Source of the DNA: Lewinellaceae bacterium | GTDB taxonomy: Bacteria > Bacteroidota > Bacteroidia > Chitinophagales > Saprospiraceae | Assembly: GCA_020636225.1 (NCBI GenBank) | Contig: JACJYI010000002.1 | Coordinates: 558,001 to 622,000, forward strand | Length of the DNA stretch: 64,000 bases | Reading direction: 5' to 3' | Shown here: one piece after another, positions 8,862 to 16,866 of the stretch | Layout of the letters: every line of letters starts with the position of its first letter | Numbering within the stretch: the stretch's first letter is position 1 | The notes under the pieces: model-generated | Seen by the model: the letters and a program-made list of their open reading frames with translations, nothing else | Databases searched by the model: none | What the model was told of the DNA's origin: nothing | Made by a program: the position numbers and the translations under genes

Positions 8862-11546
8862 TTAATTCACCTGCAAACGCTGAGTCAGTCGACCGGTACC
8901 CGTCCGGACCTCCAGGAAGTATGTACCCGGGGTCAGTTGACTGAGCGGCAATGTCTCCTGAACGGCATTTCCAGACATCCTCCGTTGGAGAACTTCCTTG
9001 CCAAGCAGGTTCAACAGCCTGATATTCAGGTCTTCCACCTGATCGAATGTCATGTCCAACTGGACCATGTTGCTGGCCGGGTTGGGGAATAACCGGAATG
9101 AGGTCAGGGAAGCAATATCCTGAATACCGGTCAATTCCTGCACGGTGAAGATCTCCTCCGTCAGACAACCATTGGCATCCAATACGGAAACTGAGTAGTC
9201 ACCAGGAGCCAGGTTGTTGATGGTTCCGCCCGTTTCACCGGTACTCCAGGTGATCTCGTAGGGAGCTGTTCCACCATCAGGGGTCATGGTCGCACTACCA
9301 TTGTTCTGGCCCGGGCTAGCATGCTGAACAGCCAGATCGCCGATCAATGCAGATGGTTCGCCCAAGTCAATGGTCACTTCATGCGCACAACTGTTCGGGT
9401 CGGTAGCAATCACCGTATAGGAACCGGCCTCCAGGTTATTGGCCGTATTGCTCTGCAGGTTCGGATCATGCGACCAGCTGAAAGTCAGTGGTCCACCGTT
9501 GGAGGATGCATCAACCGTGATGGCACCATTGTCATAACCGAAACAGGAAGGCATGGTTTCCAGAGACTGGTCGATGTTGACCTGGTAGGTGGCATTGACC
9601 GTAACATTGATCGTCTTCTGTTCATTGTTGCTGTCGGTCACCACGACAGAATAATTACCGGCAGGAACATCGGCCAGATCTTCAGTCGTTGCACCATTGT
9701 TCCACAGGAAGGTATATGGCGGTGTACCACCAGCAACGGTCAGATCAACACTGCCATCAGAGGAATTATGATTGCAGGTTGCGTTCGACACTGCCGTGGA
9801 AATATTCAGTACCGCTGCAGACACTTCGATCGTGGCACAGATGGTATCGGCTCCACAGGCATTCGTAGCGATCAGACAGACTTCATACTCACCCTGCTCA
9901 GCATAGGTATGGACGGGTGACTCGGCTGTTGAACTATTGCCATCACCGAATGTCCACAAGAAGGTCAGCGGGTTATTGTCCGAGGTATTGGTAAAGGTGA
10001 CCTGCTGGTCATCCGCGCTATAGGAATAGTCTGCATCCGGCGCGGCAGGGCCATTATCATAGATCACCTCGGCTTCATCCGTATTCGTACATCCATTCAC
10101 TTCATTGGTAATGGTCAGGACATAGACCCCCTCCGCATCAACGACGGGATATGGTGTCGACGCACCACTGATGATATTCCCATCAACTGTTTCCCACAGA
10201 TAACTGAAACCGTTGCCGTTGGCACTCTTCGATCCATCAAGGGTGTCAGTGGATACGGCGCAGTTGAGCATCCCATCATCTCCGGCATCGGCAGCGGGAA
10301 CAGTAATATCCTGCTGGACCAGGGACATGTCTTCGCTGAAACAACCGGTTGCCGTGAAGGTCACCAGAAGGAAATAGTCGCCGGGTTCATCAACATCGCA
10401 GACAGGTGTATTGGCGCCCGATACAATATTTCCATTCGGAGTGGTCCAGAGATAGGTGACACCAAAGCTTTCGGAATTGGTTCCATCGAGAGTAGCGATG
10501 GTTTCCACACAGCTTAGATAGCCATCATCGCCTGCATCAGCATCCGGGGCCGGATTGACCCCTACCTCATAGGTTTCTTCAGAGGTACACCCGTCACTGT
10601 CCGTGACCACCACGGTATAGTCGCCGGCATTCAGATCCCCGATGTCCTCCTGGGACAGGCCGTTGCTCCACAAATAGCCAAAACCACCGACACCGCCGGA
10701 GGCGGAAATGTCAATGGCACCATCCCCATATCCCGGACAGGTTTCAATCGTGATCTGATTGGCTAATACTTCAATGGCATCCGGTTCACCAACTGTGATA
10801 TCCAGTGTCTCAACCTCTACGTTGTTCTTATCCCTGATCGTGCAGGAATATGTACCCGCAGGAATGTCATTGAGATCCTGGGTCGTCTTGCCATTACTCC
10901 ATTCATAGGAGAACGGAGAATAACCGCCGTTGGGGGCAATATCGATCGATCCATCGTCGAATCCATGGCAGGAGGCATCTGTCACACTGTTGACATCATA
11001 GGTCATCCCACAGCTGGAGACAAACTCGTACAATCCGCTGGTATTCCGTTGTCCGGCTTCATAGACCTTCTTCGTCTGGGGACAGATCGAATAGATGGTC
11101 GGATAATAGGTGATCTGATAGTCGGAAGCGATGCCGGCATTGGCAGGGGTCAGATCGGTGATCGGGAACGGGGTGCCCGAGACCCAGTCGCCTTGCGTGC
11201 CACCGACACAACCGGAAGGTCCGTACAGGCAGTTGGTATTCGTATTGATATCCGCCTCGATGAATATGACAAATACATCATCGGTGCCGTTGGGACCATA
11301 CGAATTCCATAGTCCTTCAAAATGACCGCCATTGTGATAGTTCCAGCAAGGGCCGCACCAGGTGGCGGAGAATTCGAGGTACACGGTCTTCCCCTGGTTC
11401 AACAGGGTGAACAGATTCCAGGTTTGACCGTTCAGGTCAGTGACCGTAAAATCCTTTGCGACACTTCCATCCGGCAGGACCGCCTGAGCCGGCTGAAGAA
11501 TGGCCATCAGGCCTAGCAATAGAAAGGTACGTAACAGTGTTTTCAT
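8862..11546 (-). CDS. T9SS-exported multidomain protein: thioredoxin-like, SprB repeats, PKD, sorting domain
   Basis: From the ATG at 11546 the protein is 894 residues. An upstream in-frame ATG at 11621 would lie upstream of the promoter (-7 box at 11598-11605), so it was not chosen. Residues 1-22 are a signal peptide (MKTLLRTFLLLGL..). A TlpA/AhpC-like domain follows, with the redox motif ATWCGPCWNYH near residue 60. Then come about five SprB-type repeats (for example SNGATTEDL..PAGNYSVVVTDS), two Ig-like modules starting DAGDDG, and a PKD module (WTFGDGNSS). The last ~80 residues form a Por_Secre_tail sorting domain (FRLFPNPASN...GTYFLEVRTG). Such proteins cross the outer membrane by T9SS and are often kept on the surface. 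A redox-active domain on a surface repeat protein is suggestive, but the partner is unknown. It is monocistronic. Confidence 0.9.
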   Translation of the reverse strand: MKTLLRTFLLLGLMAILQPAQAVLPDGSVAKDFTVTDLNGQTWNLFTLLNQGKTVYLEFSATWCGPCWNYHNGGHFEGLWNSYGPNGTDDVFVIFIEADINTNTNCLYGPSGCVGGTQGDWVSGTPFPITDLTPANAGIASDYQITYYPTIYSICPQTKKVYEAGQRNTSGLYEFVSSCGMTYDVNSVTDASCHGFDDGSIDIAPNGGYSPFSYEWSNGKTTQDLNDIPAGTYSCTIRDKNNVEVETLDITVGEPDAIEVLANQITIETCPGYGDGAIDISASGGVGGFGYLWSNGLSQEDIGDLNAGDYTVVVTDSDGCTSEETYEVGVNPAPDADAGDDGYLSCVETIATLDGTNSESFGVTYLWTTPNGNIVSGANTPVCDVDEPGDYFLLVTFTATGCFSEDMSLVQQDITVPAADAGDDGMLNCAVSTDTLDGSKSANGNGFSYLWETVDGNIISGASTPYPVVDAEGVYVLTITNEVNGCTNTDEAEVIYDNGPAAPDADYSYSADDQQVTFTNTSDNNPLTFLWTFGDGNSSTAESPVHTYAEQGEYEVCLIATNACGADTICATIEVSAAVLNISTAVSNATCNHNSSDGSVDLTVAGGTPPYTFLWNNGATTEDLADVPAGNYSVVVTDSNNEQKTINVTVNATYQVNIDQSLETMPSCFGYDNGAITVDASSNGGPLTFSWSHDPNLQSNTANNLEAGSYTVIATDPNSCAHEVTIDLGEPSALIGDLAVQHASPGQNNGSATMTPDGGTAPYEITWSTGETGGTINNLAPGDYSVSVLDANGCLTEEIFTVQELTGIQDIASLTSFRLFPNPASNMVQLDMTFDQVEDLNIRLLNLLGKEVLQRRMSGNAVQETLPLSQLTPGTYFLEVRTGTGRLTQRLQVN

Positions 11547-11597
11547 ACAAAGTTGATTTGGCATAAAATCGAAAGATGATTGCTGAACAGTAAGGTG

Positions 11598-11605
11598 TAA
11601 AGTTA
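11598..11605 (-). promoter_or_regulatory. -7 element of the T9SS cargo gene
   Basis: Minus-strand TAACTTTA, one base from TAnnTTTG. It gives a leader of about 45 nt to the ATG at 11546 and excludes the upstream in-frame ATG. Confidence 0.5.
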
Positions 11606-11659
11606 TGTGAAAATGAAGCAAATCGCGACAAGTGCAATGGAAAAAAGCAGGCGGTTTTG

Positions 11660-11667
11660 TATTTTTG
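11660..11667 (+). promoter_or_regulatory. -7 element of the BioD-like/DRTGG gene
   Basis: TATTTTTG is an exact TAnnTTTG match. The predicted transcription start falls at about 11674, immediately before the inverted repeat at 11678-11692. Confidence 0.55.
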
Positions 11668-11677
11668 GAATATCTAG

Positions 11678-11692
11678 TGGCACAATGCCACT
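11678..11692. promoter_or_regulatory. Perfect palindrome at the transcription start (operator-like)
   Basis: GTGGCA-CAA-TGCCAC is a perfect 6-bp inverted repeat with a 3-nt centre, placed just downstream of the -7 box of the gene at 11733. A repressor bound here would block initiation; alternatively it forms a small 5' mRNA hairpin. The core TGGCA-N3-TGCCA recurs at 20408-20420. Confidence 0.45.
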
Positions 11693-11732
11693 TTCCGATA
11701 TTTTATTCTGACTGAGTTCAATAATTAGCGAG

Positions 11733-12848
11733 ATGGTAAAATATTATGTGGCAGCTTCGAGTCAGCATGTTGGAAAAACCACCTCGACGTTAGGGTTGGT
11801 CAATGCCTTCAAGTCGAAGGGATTCCGTGTGGGATATAGCAAGCCGGTCGGCCAGGAAGCGCTTGGCTGGATGGATCACTATGCCGACAAGGATGCCGTC
11901 CTCTTTGCGACCAGCATGGGATTCAGCCTGGATTCGGCTTTGCACAGTCCTGTCATTCTGGGCCCTGGGGCGACCACAGCATACATTGATAATCCAGAAC
12001 GATACAGCTTCCGGGAGAGAATCCTGTATGCGGCATCCGTCCTGGAGAAGGAAAATGACGTTGTGATCTATGAAGGCACAGGCCATCCGGGCGTGGGCAG
12101 TGTGGTGGACCTGTCCAATGCCGCCGTAGCCAGCATGCTTGATGCCGAGGTCATCCTGATCGTGGAAGGGGGCATTGGCAGTACCATCGACCAGATCAGC
12201 CTGTGCACGGCGTTATTTCGCCAGGAAGGCGTTCATGTGGCCGGCCTGATCATCAACAAGATCCAACCGGACAAAATGGACAAGGTGCGGTACTATCTGG
12301 AAAAAAAACTGGACAAGTCCTGGCCACCCATCCTGGGCTTCATGCCGTTTGACCATACCCTGGCCAATCCGATCATGGACACCATCAAACAAGCTGTCAA
12401 GGGTGAGGTCATCATGAACCCCGAAAAAATGGACAACCGGGTGGAAGAGATCATGGCCGCTTCCCTGCTCGAGGTGCATGAACTGGAGAGCATGAAGAAC
12501 GTGCTGCTGGTCACCAGTGGCAAGCGCCTGCCCGAAGCCGTTCACAAGATGATGGCGATTCAAGCTTCTCAGAACGATGACTATTGCCAATTGGCTGGGA
12601 TCGTTATCACGGGTGATGGAACCCACTCCAGCCATATCAGCATCGAAGACGATGTGGAAGACTACCTATTGAAACATCGGATCCCGGTAGTAAGCACCCA
12701 TCTGGACACCTATGGCTCTGCAGTGAAGATCAACCGGATCGAAGTGAAGATCAACACCCGAACACCCTGGAAGGTCAACCTCGCCGAGGAAATGATCCGA
12801 AGATATGTCGATCTGGATCGCCTTCTGGCGGTTCCGGTAAGAAGTTGA
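11733..12848 (+). CDS. BioD-like P-loop / DRTGG domain protein (phosphotransacetylase N-terminal-like)
   Basis: A 371-residue protein. The N-terminal half is a dethiobiotin-synthetase-like P-loop domain with Walker A SSQHVGKTT (9-17) and YEGTGHPGVGSVVDL near 115-129. The C-terminal third resembles a DRTGG domain. This is the layout of the N-terminal part of long Pta phosphotransacetylases and of stand-alone AAA/DRTGG proteins; the acetyltransferase domain is absent. In long Pta enzymes this region is regulatory, so a sensory or regulatory role in acetyl-phosphate or nucleotide metabolism is possible but unproven. It has its own promoter with a palindrome at the start site and is followed in the same direction by a Crp/Fnr regulator. 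Confidence 0.75.
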   Translation: MVKYYVAASSQHVGKTTSTLGLVNAFKSKGFRVGYSKPVGQEALGWMDHYADKDAVLFATSMGFSLDSALHSPVILGPGATTAYIDNPERYSFRERILYAASVLEKENDVVIYEGTGHPGVGSVVDLSNAAVASMLDAEVILIVEGGIGSTIDQISLCTALFRQEGVHVAGLIINKIQPDKMDKVRYYLEKKLDKSWPPILGFMPFDHTLANPIMDTIKQAVKGEVIMNPEKMDNRVEEIMAASLLEVHELESMKNVLLVTSGKRLPEAVHKMMAIQASQNDDYCQLAGIVITGDGTHSSHISIEDDVEDYLLKHRIPVVSTHLDTYGSAVKINRIEVKINTRTPWKVNLAEEMIRRYVDLDRLLAVPVRS

Positions 12849-13030
12849 CAACCGCTTCTTTCAGAATAAAATTCGGAATCACCGATTCCATTTATCCATT
12901 AGTGCAATATTTGGGAATATATTTCTGTCTTTGCGCAATTTAATACTTATATTGGGCTTTCAGCCATATTTTTCGTCTACAGAGTAGGGGTTTTGCGGTC
13001 GATCCGGGTCTTCCTATCAAATGACGAGCC

Positions 13031-13723
13031 ATGGATATCAAGACCAAGCTGCAGACCCTCCGGCAATTTCCATTTTTTTCCCAGTTGTCAAATGAAGCAT
13101 CTGAAACGCTGGCCAGTTGTGCGACTCTCATCAAAAAGCCCCGGCATCATTATGTGTATGTGCCCGGCGAACCTTCCGACGAGGTCTACTTTCTGATCGA
13201 GGGTGGCGTGAAGATCGGCATCTTCGGTCATGATCAGCGGGATATCATCCGGAACATCCTCCATCCCCTCGCCTATTTTGGTGAACTCAGCCTGACCGGC
13301 GAAGAACGTCGTGAAGACTATGCCATCACAATGAATGAACCTGTCACGTTGTTGATGATCAAGACAGGTGACATCCTCAAGGCCATGGAAGCCAACTACC
13401 ATCTCAATATCCTGATCATGCAGGCCTTGGGCCAGCGATTGCGCCAGGCAGAGCATCGTGTCGAGTCACTGATGCTCCAGGATGCCCGGACCAGGGTCAT
13501 CGAATTCCTCAAGAACACCATCCGGGAGAGAGGTCGTCGGATCGGCTATGAGTTCCTGCTCAAGCACAGCCTGACCCAACAGGATATTGCCAGTATTACC
13601 GGCACATCCCGGCAGACCGTTACGCAGGTGCTCAACGAACTCAAGCGTTCCAACCTCATCTTTTTTACACGCAGGAGCATTCTTGTCCGGGACCTGAGCA
13701 AATTGGACGAGATTACGGCATAA
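13031..13723 (+). CDS. Crp/Fnr-family transcriptional regulator
   Basis: The 230 residues consist of an N-terminal cyclic-nucleotide-binding-like beta-roll (1-120; for example YVPGEPSDEVYFLIEGGVKI), a dimerisation helix, and a C-terminal winged helix. The recognition region LTQQDIASITGTSRQTVTQV is near 180-200. The N-terminus lacks the cysteine cluster of an Fnr iron-sulfur protein. The cAMP-contact motif of the phosphate-binding cassette is only partly kept (FGELSLTGEERR), so the effector may not be cAMP. It lies 182 bp after the DRTGG protein gene in the same direction. The intervening region has several weak -7-like sequences but no convincing promoter. Its target sites are unknown. Confidence 0.88.
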   Translation: MDIKTKLQTLRQFPFFSQLSNEASETLASCATLIKKPRHHYVYVPGEPSDEVYFLIEGGVKIGIFGHDQRDIIRNILHPLAYFGELSLTGEERREDYAITMNEPVTLLMIKTGDILKAMEANYHLNILIMQALGQRLRQAEHRVESLMLQDARTRVIEFLKNTIRERGRRIGYEFLLKHSLTQQDIASITGTSRQTVTQVLNELKRSNLIFFTRRSILVRDLSKLDEITA

Positions 13724-13738
13724 TTCACCGAAGCTGAT

Positions 13739-13746
13739 TACCTTTG
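13739..13746 (+). promoter_or_regulatory. -7 element of tRNA-Ser
   Basis: TACCTTTG is an exact TAnnTTTG match ending 13 nt before the mature tRNA 5' end. Confidence 0.6.
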
Positions 13747-13759
13747 CCCTTCCTTTTTT

Positions 13760-13846
13760 GGAGGAGTGGCAGAGTGGTTGAATGCATCGGTCTTGAAAAC
13801 CGACGTAGGCGTAAGTCTACCGGGGGTTCGAATCCCTCCTCCTCCG
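13760..13846 (+). tRNA. tRNA-Ser (UGA)
   Basis: Acceptor stem GGAGGAG pairs with CTCCTCC at 13839-13845. The anticodon loop CTTGAAA gives anticodon UGA. A long variable arm and the T-loop GGTTCGAATCC are present. The length of 87 nt fits the class II tRNA-Ser. CCA is not precisely encoded (GCCCA follows). Confidence 0.96.
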
Positions 13847-13857
13847 CCCAAGAACGA

Positions 13858-13887
13858 CAGGCCGCCATTTGGCGGCCTGTTCTTTTT
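13858..13887 (+). terminator. Intrinsic terminator after tRNA-Ser
   Basis: CAGGCCGCC-ATTT-GGCGGCCTG hairpin followed by TTCTTTTT. It ends the tRNA-Ser transcript. Confidence 0.92.
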
Positions 13888-13932
13888 CACGGGATCGCGA
13901 CCGGTGCGGGCCACCGGGCGAATCGCCGATCC

Positions 13933-14661
13933 TCAATCTTCCCAGGCACTTCCTTCCCCTTCCATAAAACCGGCCAGTTTCTGCCAGGCAACCGTTTGGG
14001 GCGGATCAGCGGTAATGGTCAGGGGTATGTGTTTAACCGGATGTTCAAAGCTCAACGACCAGGCATGCAGATAGATCCCGTCAAAATCAGGCTTCATGGA
14101 AGATCCATATTTGAGATCACCCCGAATGGGCATGCCCGCGGCAGCCAGCTGGGCCCGGATCTGATGCGGCCGGCCGGTATCCGGCATTACTCTGAGCATG
14201 AATAGTTGATCCATTTCCGCAGCCAGCTCATAGCGCAGCGTAGCATGTTTCGCCTTGGGATGACGTCTGCTCGGTCGGGACAAGGCACTGACCGGCTGCC
14301 CGGGCTCGCCTTTATCGATATAATGCTCCAGGACACCAGTCAACTCTGCCGGCCGTTCCATGACGATCGCATAATATACCTTCCTGACCTGGCGGGTCCG
14401 GAACAACTCCTGGATCCGCGGCAACGCCTTGCTGGTGCGGGCAAAGAGGCAAACCCCACTGACCGGCCGGTCAAGCCGATGACATGGGGTCAGGAAGATA
14501 TTCCCCGGTTTATTGTACTGGTGCTTGATGTACCCCTTGCCCCAATCCTCCAGGGTGCGATCACCGGTGGCATCGGCATGAACCAACATTCCGGCAGGCT
14601 TGTTCAGGGCCAACAGATGATTGTCTTCATAGATGACTTGCGGAGATACCATCTGCTTCAT
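13933..14661 (-). CDS. RluA-family RNA pseudouridine synthase
   Basis: A 242-residue pseudouridylate synthase. The catalytic aspartate is D64 in PCHRLDRPVSG. Also visible are NKPAGMLVHAD (20-30), RKVYYAIV, and the C-terminal GRPHQIRAQLAAAG motif of the RluA/RluC/RluD group. There is no N-terminal S4 domain, as in single-domain RluA-type enzymes. It isomerises uridine in rRNA or tRNA; the position modified cannot be read from the sequence. Its start is 18 bp from the divergent mqnD start, leaving almost no room for two independent promoters. Confidence 0.92.
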   Translation of the reverse strand: MKQMVSPQVIYEDNHLLALNKPAGMLVHADATGDRTLEDWGKGYIKHQYNKPGNIFLTPCHRLDRPVSGVCLFARTSKALPRIQELFRTRQVRKVYYAIVMERPAELTGVLEHYIDKGEPGQPVSALSRPSRRHPKAKHATLRYELAAEMDQLFMLRVMPDTGRPHQIRAQLAAAGMPIRGDLKYGSSMKPDFDGIYLHAWSLSFEHPVKHIPLTITADPPQTVAWQKLAGFMEGEGSAWED

Positions 14662-14679
14662 ATTCCTGATCTTGTGGCC

Positions 14680-15507
14680 ATGAATCTTCGTATCGGCTTT
14701 TCACCCTGTCCGAATGACACCTTCATCTTCCACGCGATGATCCACGGCCTGGTTCACGGGCCAAAGGTACACTGGGAACCTCACTTGGAGGATGTCGAAC
14801 AATTGAATCAACGGGCCCTGCGGGGAGAGTATGATGTGACCAAGCTTTCCTTCCATGCGTATGCCCGTTGTCACCAGCATTACCAGCTCCTGACCTCCGG
14901 TGCCGCACTCGGGTTTGGTTGTGGCCCACTGTTGATCTCCCGGGAACCGATGACCCTGGAAGAGATCAACCGGGCCAGGATCGCCATTCCGGGAGAACTG
15001 ACCACCGCTCACTTCCTGTTTCGCCTGGCCTATCCACAGGCAACGAACCGCACCACGATGATCTTTTCAGAGATCGAGAACGCCGTGCTCCGAGGAGAGG
15101 CGGACGCAGGGGTGATCATTCATGAAAACCGGTTTACCTATCAGGAAAAAGGTCTGGCACTGATCCAGGACCTGGGACAGTATTGGGAAACACGCACCGG
15201 CTCGCCCATTCCTCTCGGGGGCATTGCCATCCGCCGTGGTCTGGATGAACATCTCAAGGTAATGATCCAGGAACAGATCGCCAATTCGGTCCGATATGCC
15301 TGGGCGCATCCCCAGGCAAGTGCAGACTATATCCAATGCCACGCCCAGGAAATGGATCCCCGGGTCACCCGACAGCATATCGAGCTTTACGTCAACGACT
15401 ATTCTGCCGATCTGGGCACATTGGGCCGACAGGCCATCACCAAGCTGTATGCAGAAGCTGTTCAATCCGGTATTCTGGAGGAGATGCCGGTCGACCTGTT
15501 TCTATAA
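14680..15507 (+). CDS. mqnD: 1,4-dihydroxy-6-naphthoate synthase (futalosine menaquinone pathway)
   Basis: The protein starts MNLRIGFSPCPNDTFIFHAM, the characteristic MqnD N-terminus, and is 275 residues long, the normal size. The open frame extends further upstream, but that part lies antisense to the pseudouridine synthase gene and does not fit the family. MqnD converts cyclic dehypoxanthine futalosine to 1,4-dihydroxy-6-naphthoate and has a periplasmic-binding-protein-like fold. KLSFHAYARC (51-60) and the glycine/serine loops of the active site can be seen. It implies that this organism makes menaquinone by the futalosine route. No other mqn gene is in the window. Confidence 0.93.
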   Translation: MNLRIGFSPCPNDTFIFHAMIHGLVHGPKVHWEPHLEDVEQLNQRALRGEYDVTKLSFHAYARCHQHYQLLTSGAALGFGCGPLLISREPMTLEEINRARIAIPGELTTAHFLFRLAYPQATNRTTMIFSEIENAVLRGEADAGVIIHENRFTYQEKGLALIQDLGQYWETRTGSPIPLGGIAIRRGLDEHLKVMIQEQIANSVRYAWAHPQASADYIQCHAQEMDPRVTRQHIELYVNDYSADLGTLGRQAITKLYAEAVQSGILEEMPVDLFL

Positions 15508-15547
15508 ACATTGCGGCAGGGTTCATATTATATATTTCATTCATTTA

Positions 15548-15563
15548 TTGGCACAGATATTGC
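15548..15563 (+). promoter_or_regulatory. Sigma-54 (-24/-12) promoter
   Basis: TTGGCAC-AGATA-TTGC is an exact match to the sigma-54 consensus TGGCAC-N5-TTGC, including the invariant GG and GC. About 25 nt of AT-rich sequence lies directly upstream. Counting 12 nt from the -12 C places the start at 15575. A terminator follows at 15617-15645, so the primary product would be a ~70 nt RNA unless read-through reaches ald at 15739. Confidence 0.7.
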
Positions 15564-15574
15564 ACTTATCCATC

Positions 15575-15645
15575 ATGTGTAAATTTTGGGTTACGCAATG
15601 ATTTCGTCCATTTCTGAAGCTCGTGTTGATTCACGGGCTTTTTTT
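15575..15645 (+). ncRNA. Putative sigma-54-dependent small RNA or terminated leader
   Basis: Defined by the predicted sigma-54 start at 15575 and the end of the intrinsic terminator's T-run. It is about 71 nt long. It begins with an ATG that opens an 8-codon frame ending in TGA at 15599-15601. It could be an independent sRNA, or an attenuated leader of ald, whose start codon is 93 nt beyond the T-run. No known RNA family was recognised. Confidence 0.4.
15617..15645 (+). terminator. Intrinsic terminator
   Basis: AAGCTCGTG-TTGATT-CACGGGCTT hairpin (one G-U pair) followed by seven T. It could serve the sigma-54 transcript, mqnD 110 nt upstream, or both. Confidence 0.85.
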
Positions 15646-15702
15646 ATGCCCATCCGACCTGATCAATTGCGGTTTTGCACATCAGAAATGACATGGAGAG
15701 TG

Positions 15703-15710
15703 TAACTTCG
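15703..15710 (+). promoter_or_regulatory. -7 element of ald
   Basis: TAACTTCG, one base from TAnnTTTG, 28 nt before the ald ATG. The same octamer precedes the MscS gene at 36294. A TTTG lies 25 nt upstream, slightly too far for a standard -33. Confidence 0.45.
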
Positions 15711-15738
15711 CCCCCCTAACGATTAACCCCATACTGCC

Positions 15739-16851
15739 ATGATCATCGGTGTACCCAAGGAAATCAAAAGCAATGAGAACCGTGTCGCCCTCACGCCTGC
15801 CGGAGCGTTGGAGCTGACCAAACGGAATCATACTGTGTATATTCAGGCAACTGCAGGTGAGCATTCCGGTTTCCCGGATGCAGAATATGTCCAGGCTGGA
15901 GCCAAGATCCTGCCGACCATTGAGGAGGTCTATGCCATTGCCGAGATGATCATCAAGGTGAAAGAGCCCATCGCTTCCGAATATCCGTTGATCCGGAAGG
16001 ATCAGTTGGTCTTCACCTACTTCCACTTCGCTTCCTATGAACCGCTGACCAAGGCGATGATCGACAGTGGCGCGGTTTGTCTGGCCTATGAAACGGTGGA
16101 GTTGCCTGACCGCAGTCTTCCCTTGCTGGTGCCCATGTCTGAGGTCGCCGGACGGATGGCCATCCAGGAAGGTGCCAAATATCTGGAGAAACCCCTCCAG
16201 GGAAGAGGCATCCTGTTGGGCGGTGTTCCCGGGGTTCGCCCGGCCAAGGTCCTCGTGCTGGGTGGCGGTATTGTAGGTATGCAATCGGCCAAGATGGCCG
16301 CAGGATTGGGTGCCCAGGTGACCATCATGGACATCAGCCTGCCTCGTCTTCGTTATCTCTCCGACGTCATGCCGGCCAACGTGATCACCATGTATTCCAA
16401 TGAATACAATATCATCGATGAGATCCGCACCAGCGACCTGATCGTCGGAGCCGTGCTCATCCCGGGGGCCAAGGCACCCTATCTGATCCGCAGAGAAATG
16501 TTGAAAGAAATGCGTCCGGGAACAGTCCTGGTGGATGTAGCCGTAGACCAGGGAGGATGTTTTGAAACCACCCGACCAACGACCCACGATGACCCCATCT
16601 ACATCATTGATGGAGTGGTCCACTACAGTGTCGCCAATATGCCAGGTGCAGTTCCCTACACCTCGACCATCGCCCTGACCAATGCGACCCTCCCCTATGC
16701 GATCCAACTGGCCGGAAAGGGCTGGCGTCAGGCATGTCAGGAGAATGAGCCGCTGAAGAAAGGATTGAATGTCGTCAACGGAAAAGTGGTCTACCAAGGG
16801 GTTGCCGATGCGTTTGGATTGCCCTATACCCCGGTGGACAACATTCTGTAA
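15739..16851 (+). CDS. ald: Alanine dehydrogenase
   Basis: A 370-residue L-alanine:NAD oxidoreductase interconverting alanine and pyruvate plus ammonium. The N-terminus MIIGVPKEIKSNENRVALTP is diagnostic. Substrate-site K75 lies in IIKVKEP and catalytic H96 in YFHFAS. The NAD-binding VLGGGIVG is at 173-180. The length and the C-terminal VYQGVADAFGLPY fit Ald rather than transhydrogenase PntA. rocD follows at once in the same direction, which suggests a shared role in amino-acid nitrogen turnover. The nearby sigma-54 promoter at 15548 could link expression to nitrogen status, although a terminator intervenes. Confidence 0.96.
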   Translation: MIIGVPKEIKSNENRVALTPAGALELTKRNHTVYIQATAGEHSGFPDAEYVQAGAKILPTIEEVYAIAEMIIKVKEPIASEYPLIRKDQLVFTYFHFASYEPLTKAMIDSGAVCLAYETVELPDRSLPLLVPMSEVAGRMAIQEGAKYLEKPLQGRGILLGGVPGVRPAKVLVLGGGIVGMQSAKMAAGLGAQVTIMDISLPRLRYLSDVMPANVITMYSNEYNIIDEIRTSDLIVGAVLIPGAKAPYLIRREMLKEMRPGTVLVDVAVDQGGCFETTRPTTHDDPIYIIDGVVHYSVANMPGAVPYTSTIALTNATLPYAIQLAGKGWRQACQENEPLKKGLNVVNGKVVYQGVADAFGLPYTPVDNIL

Positions 16852-16866
16852 TTGAAGATCCAGCCT

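Noticed and set aside
11547..11621. Upstream ATG of the T9SS cargo gene (25 extra residues)
   Set aside because: It would precede the signal peptide and lies upstream of the -7 box at 11598-11605.
12875..12889. GGAATC-ACC-GATTCC hairpin after the DRTGG gene as a terminator
   Set aside because: The stem is only 6 bp and no T-run follows.
14206..14679. Long N-terminal extension of the mqnD frame
   Set aside because: It is antisense to the pseudouridine synthase gene and the MqnD family begins at 14680.
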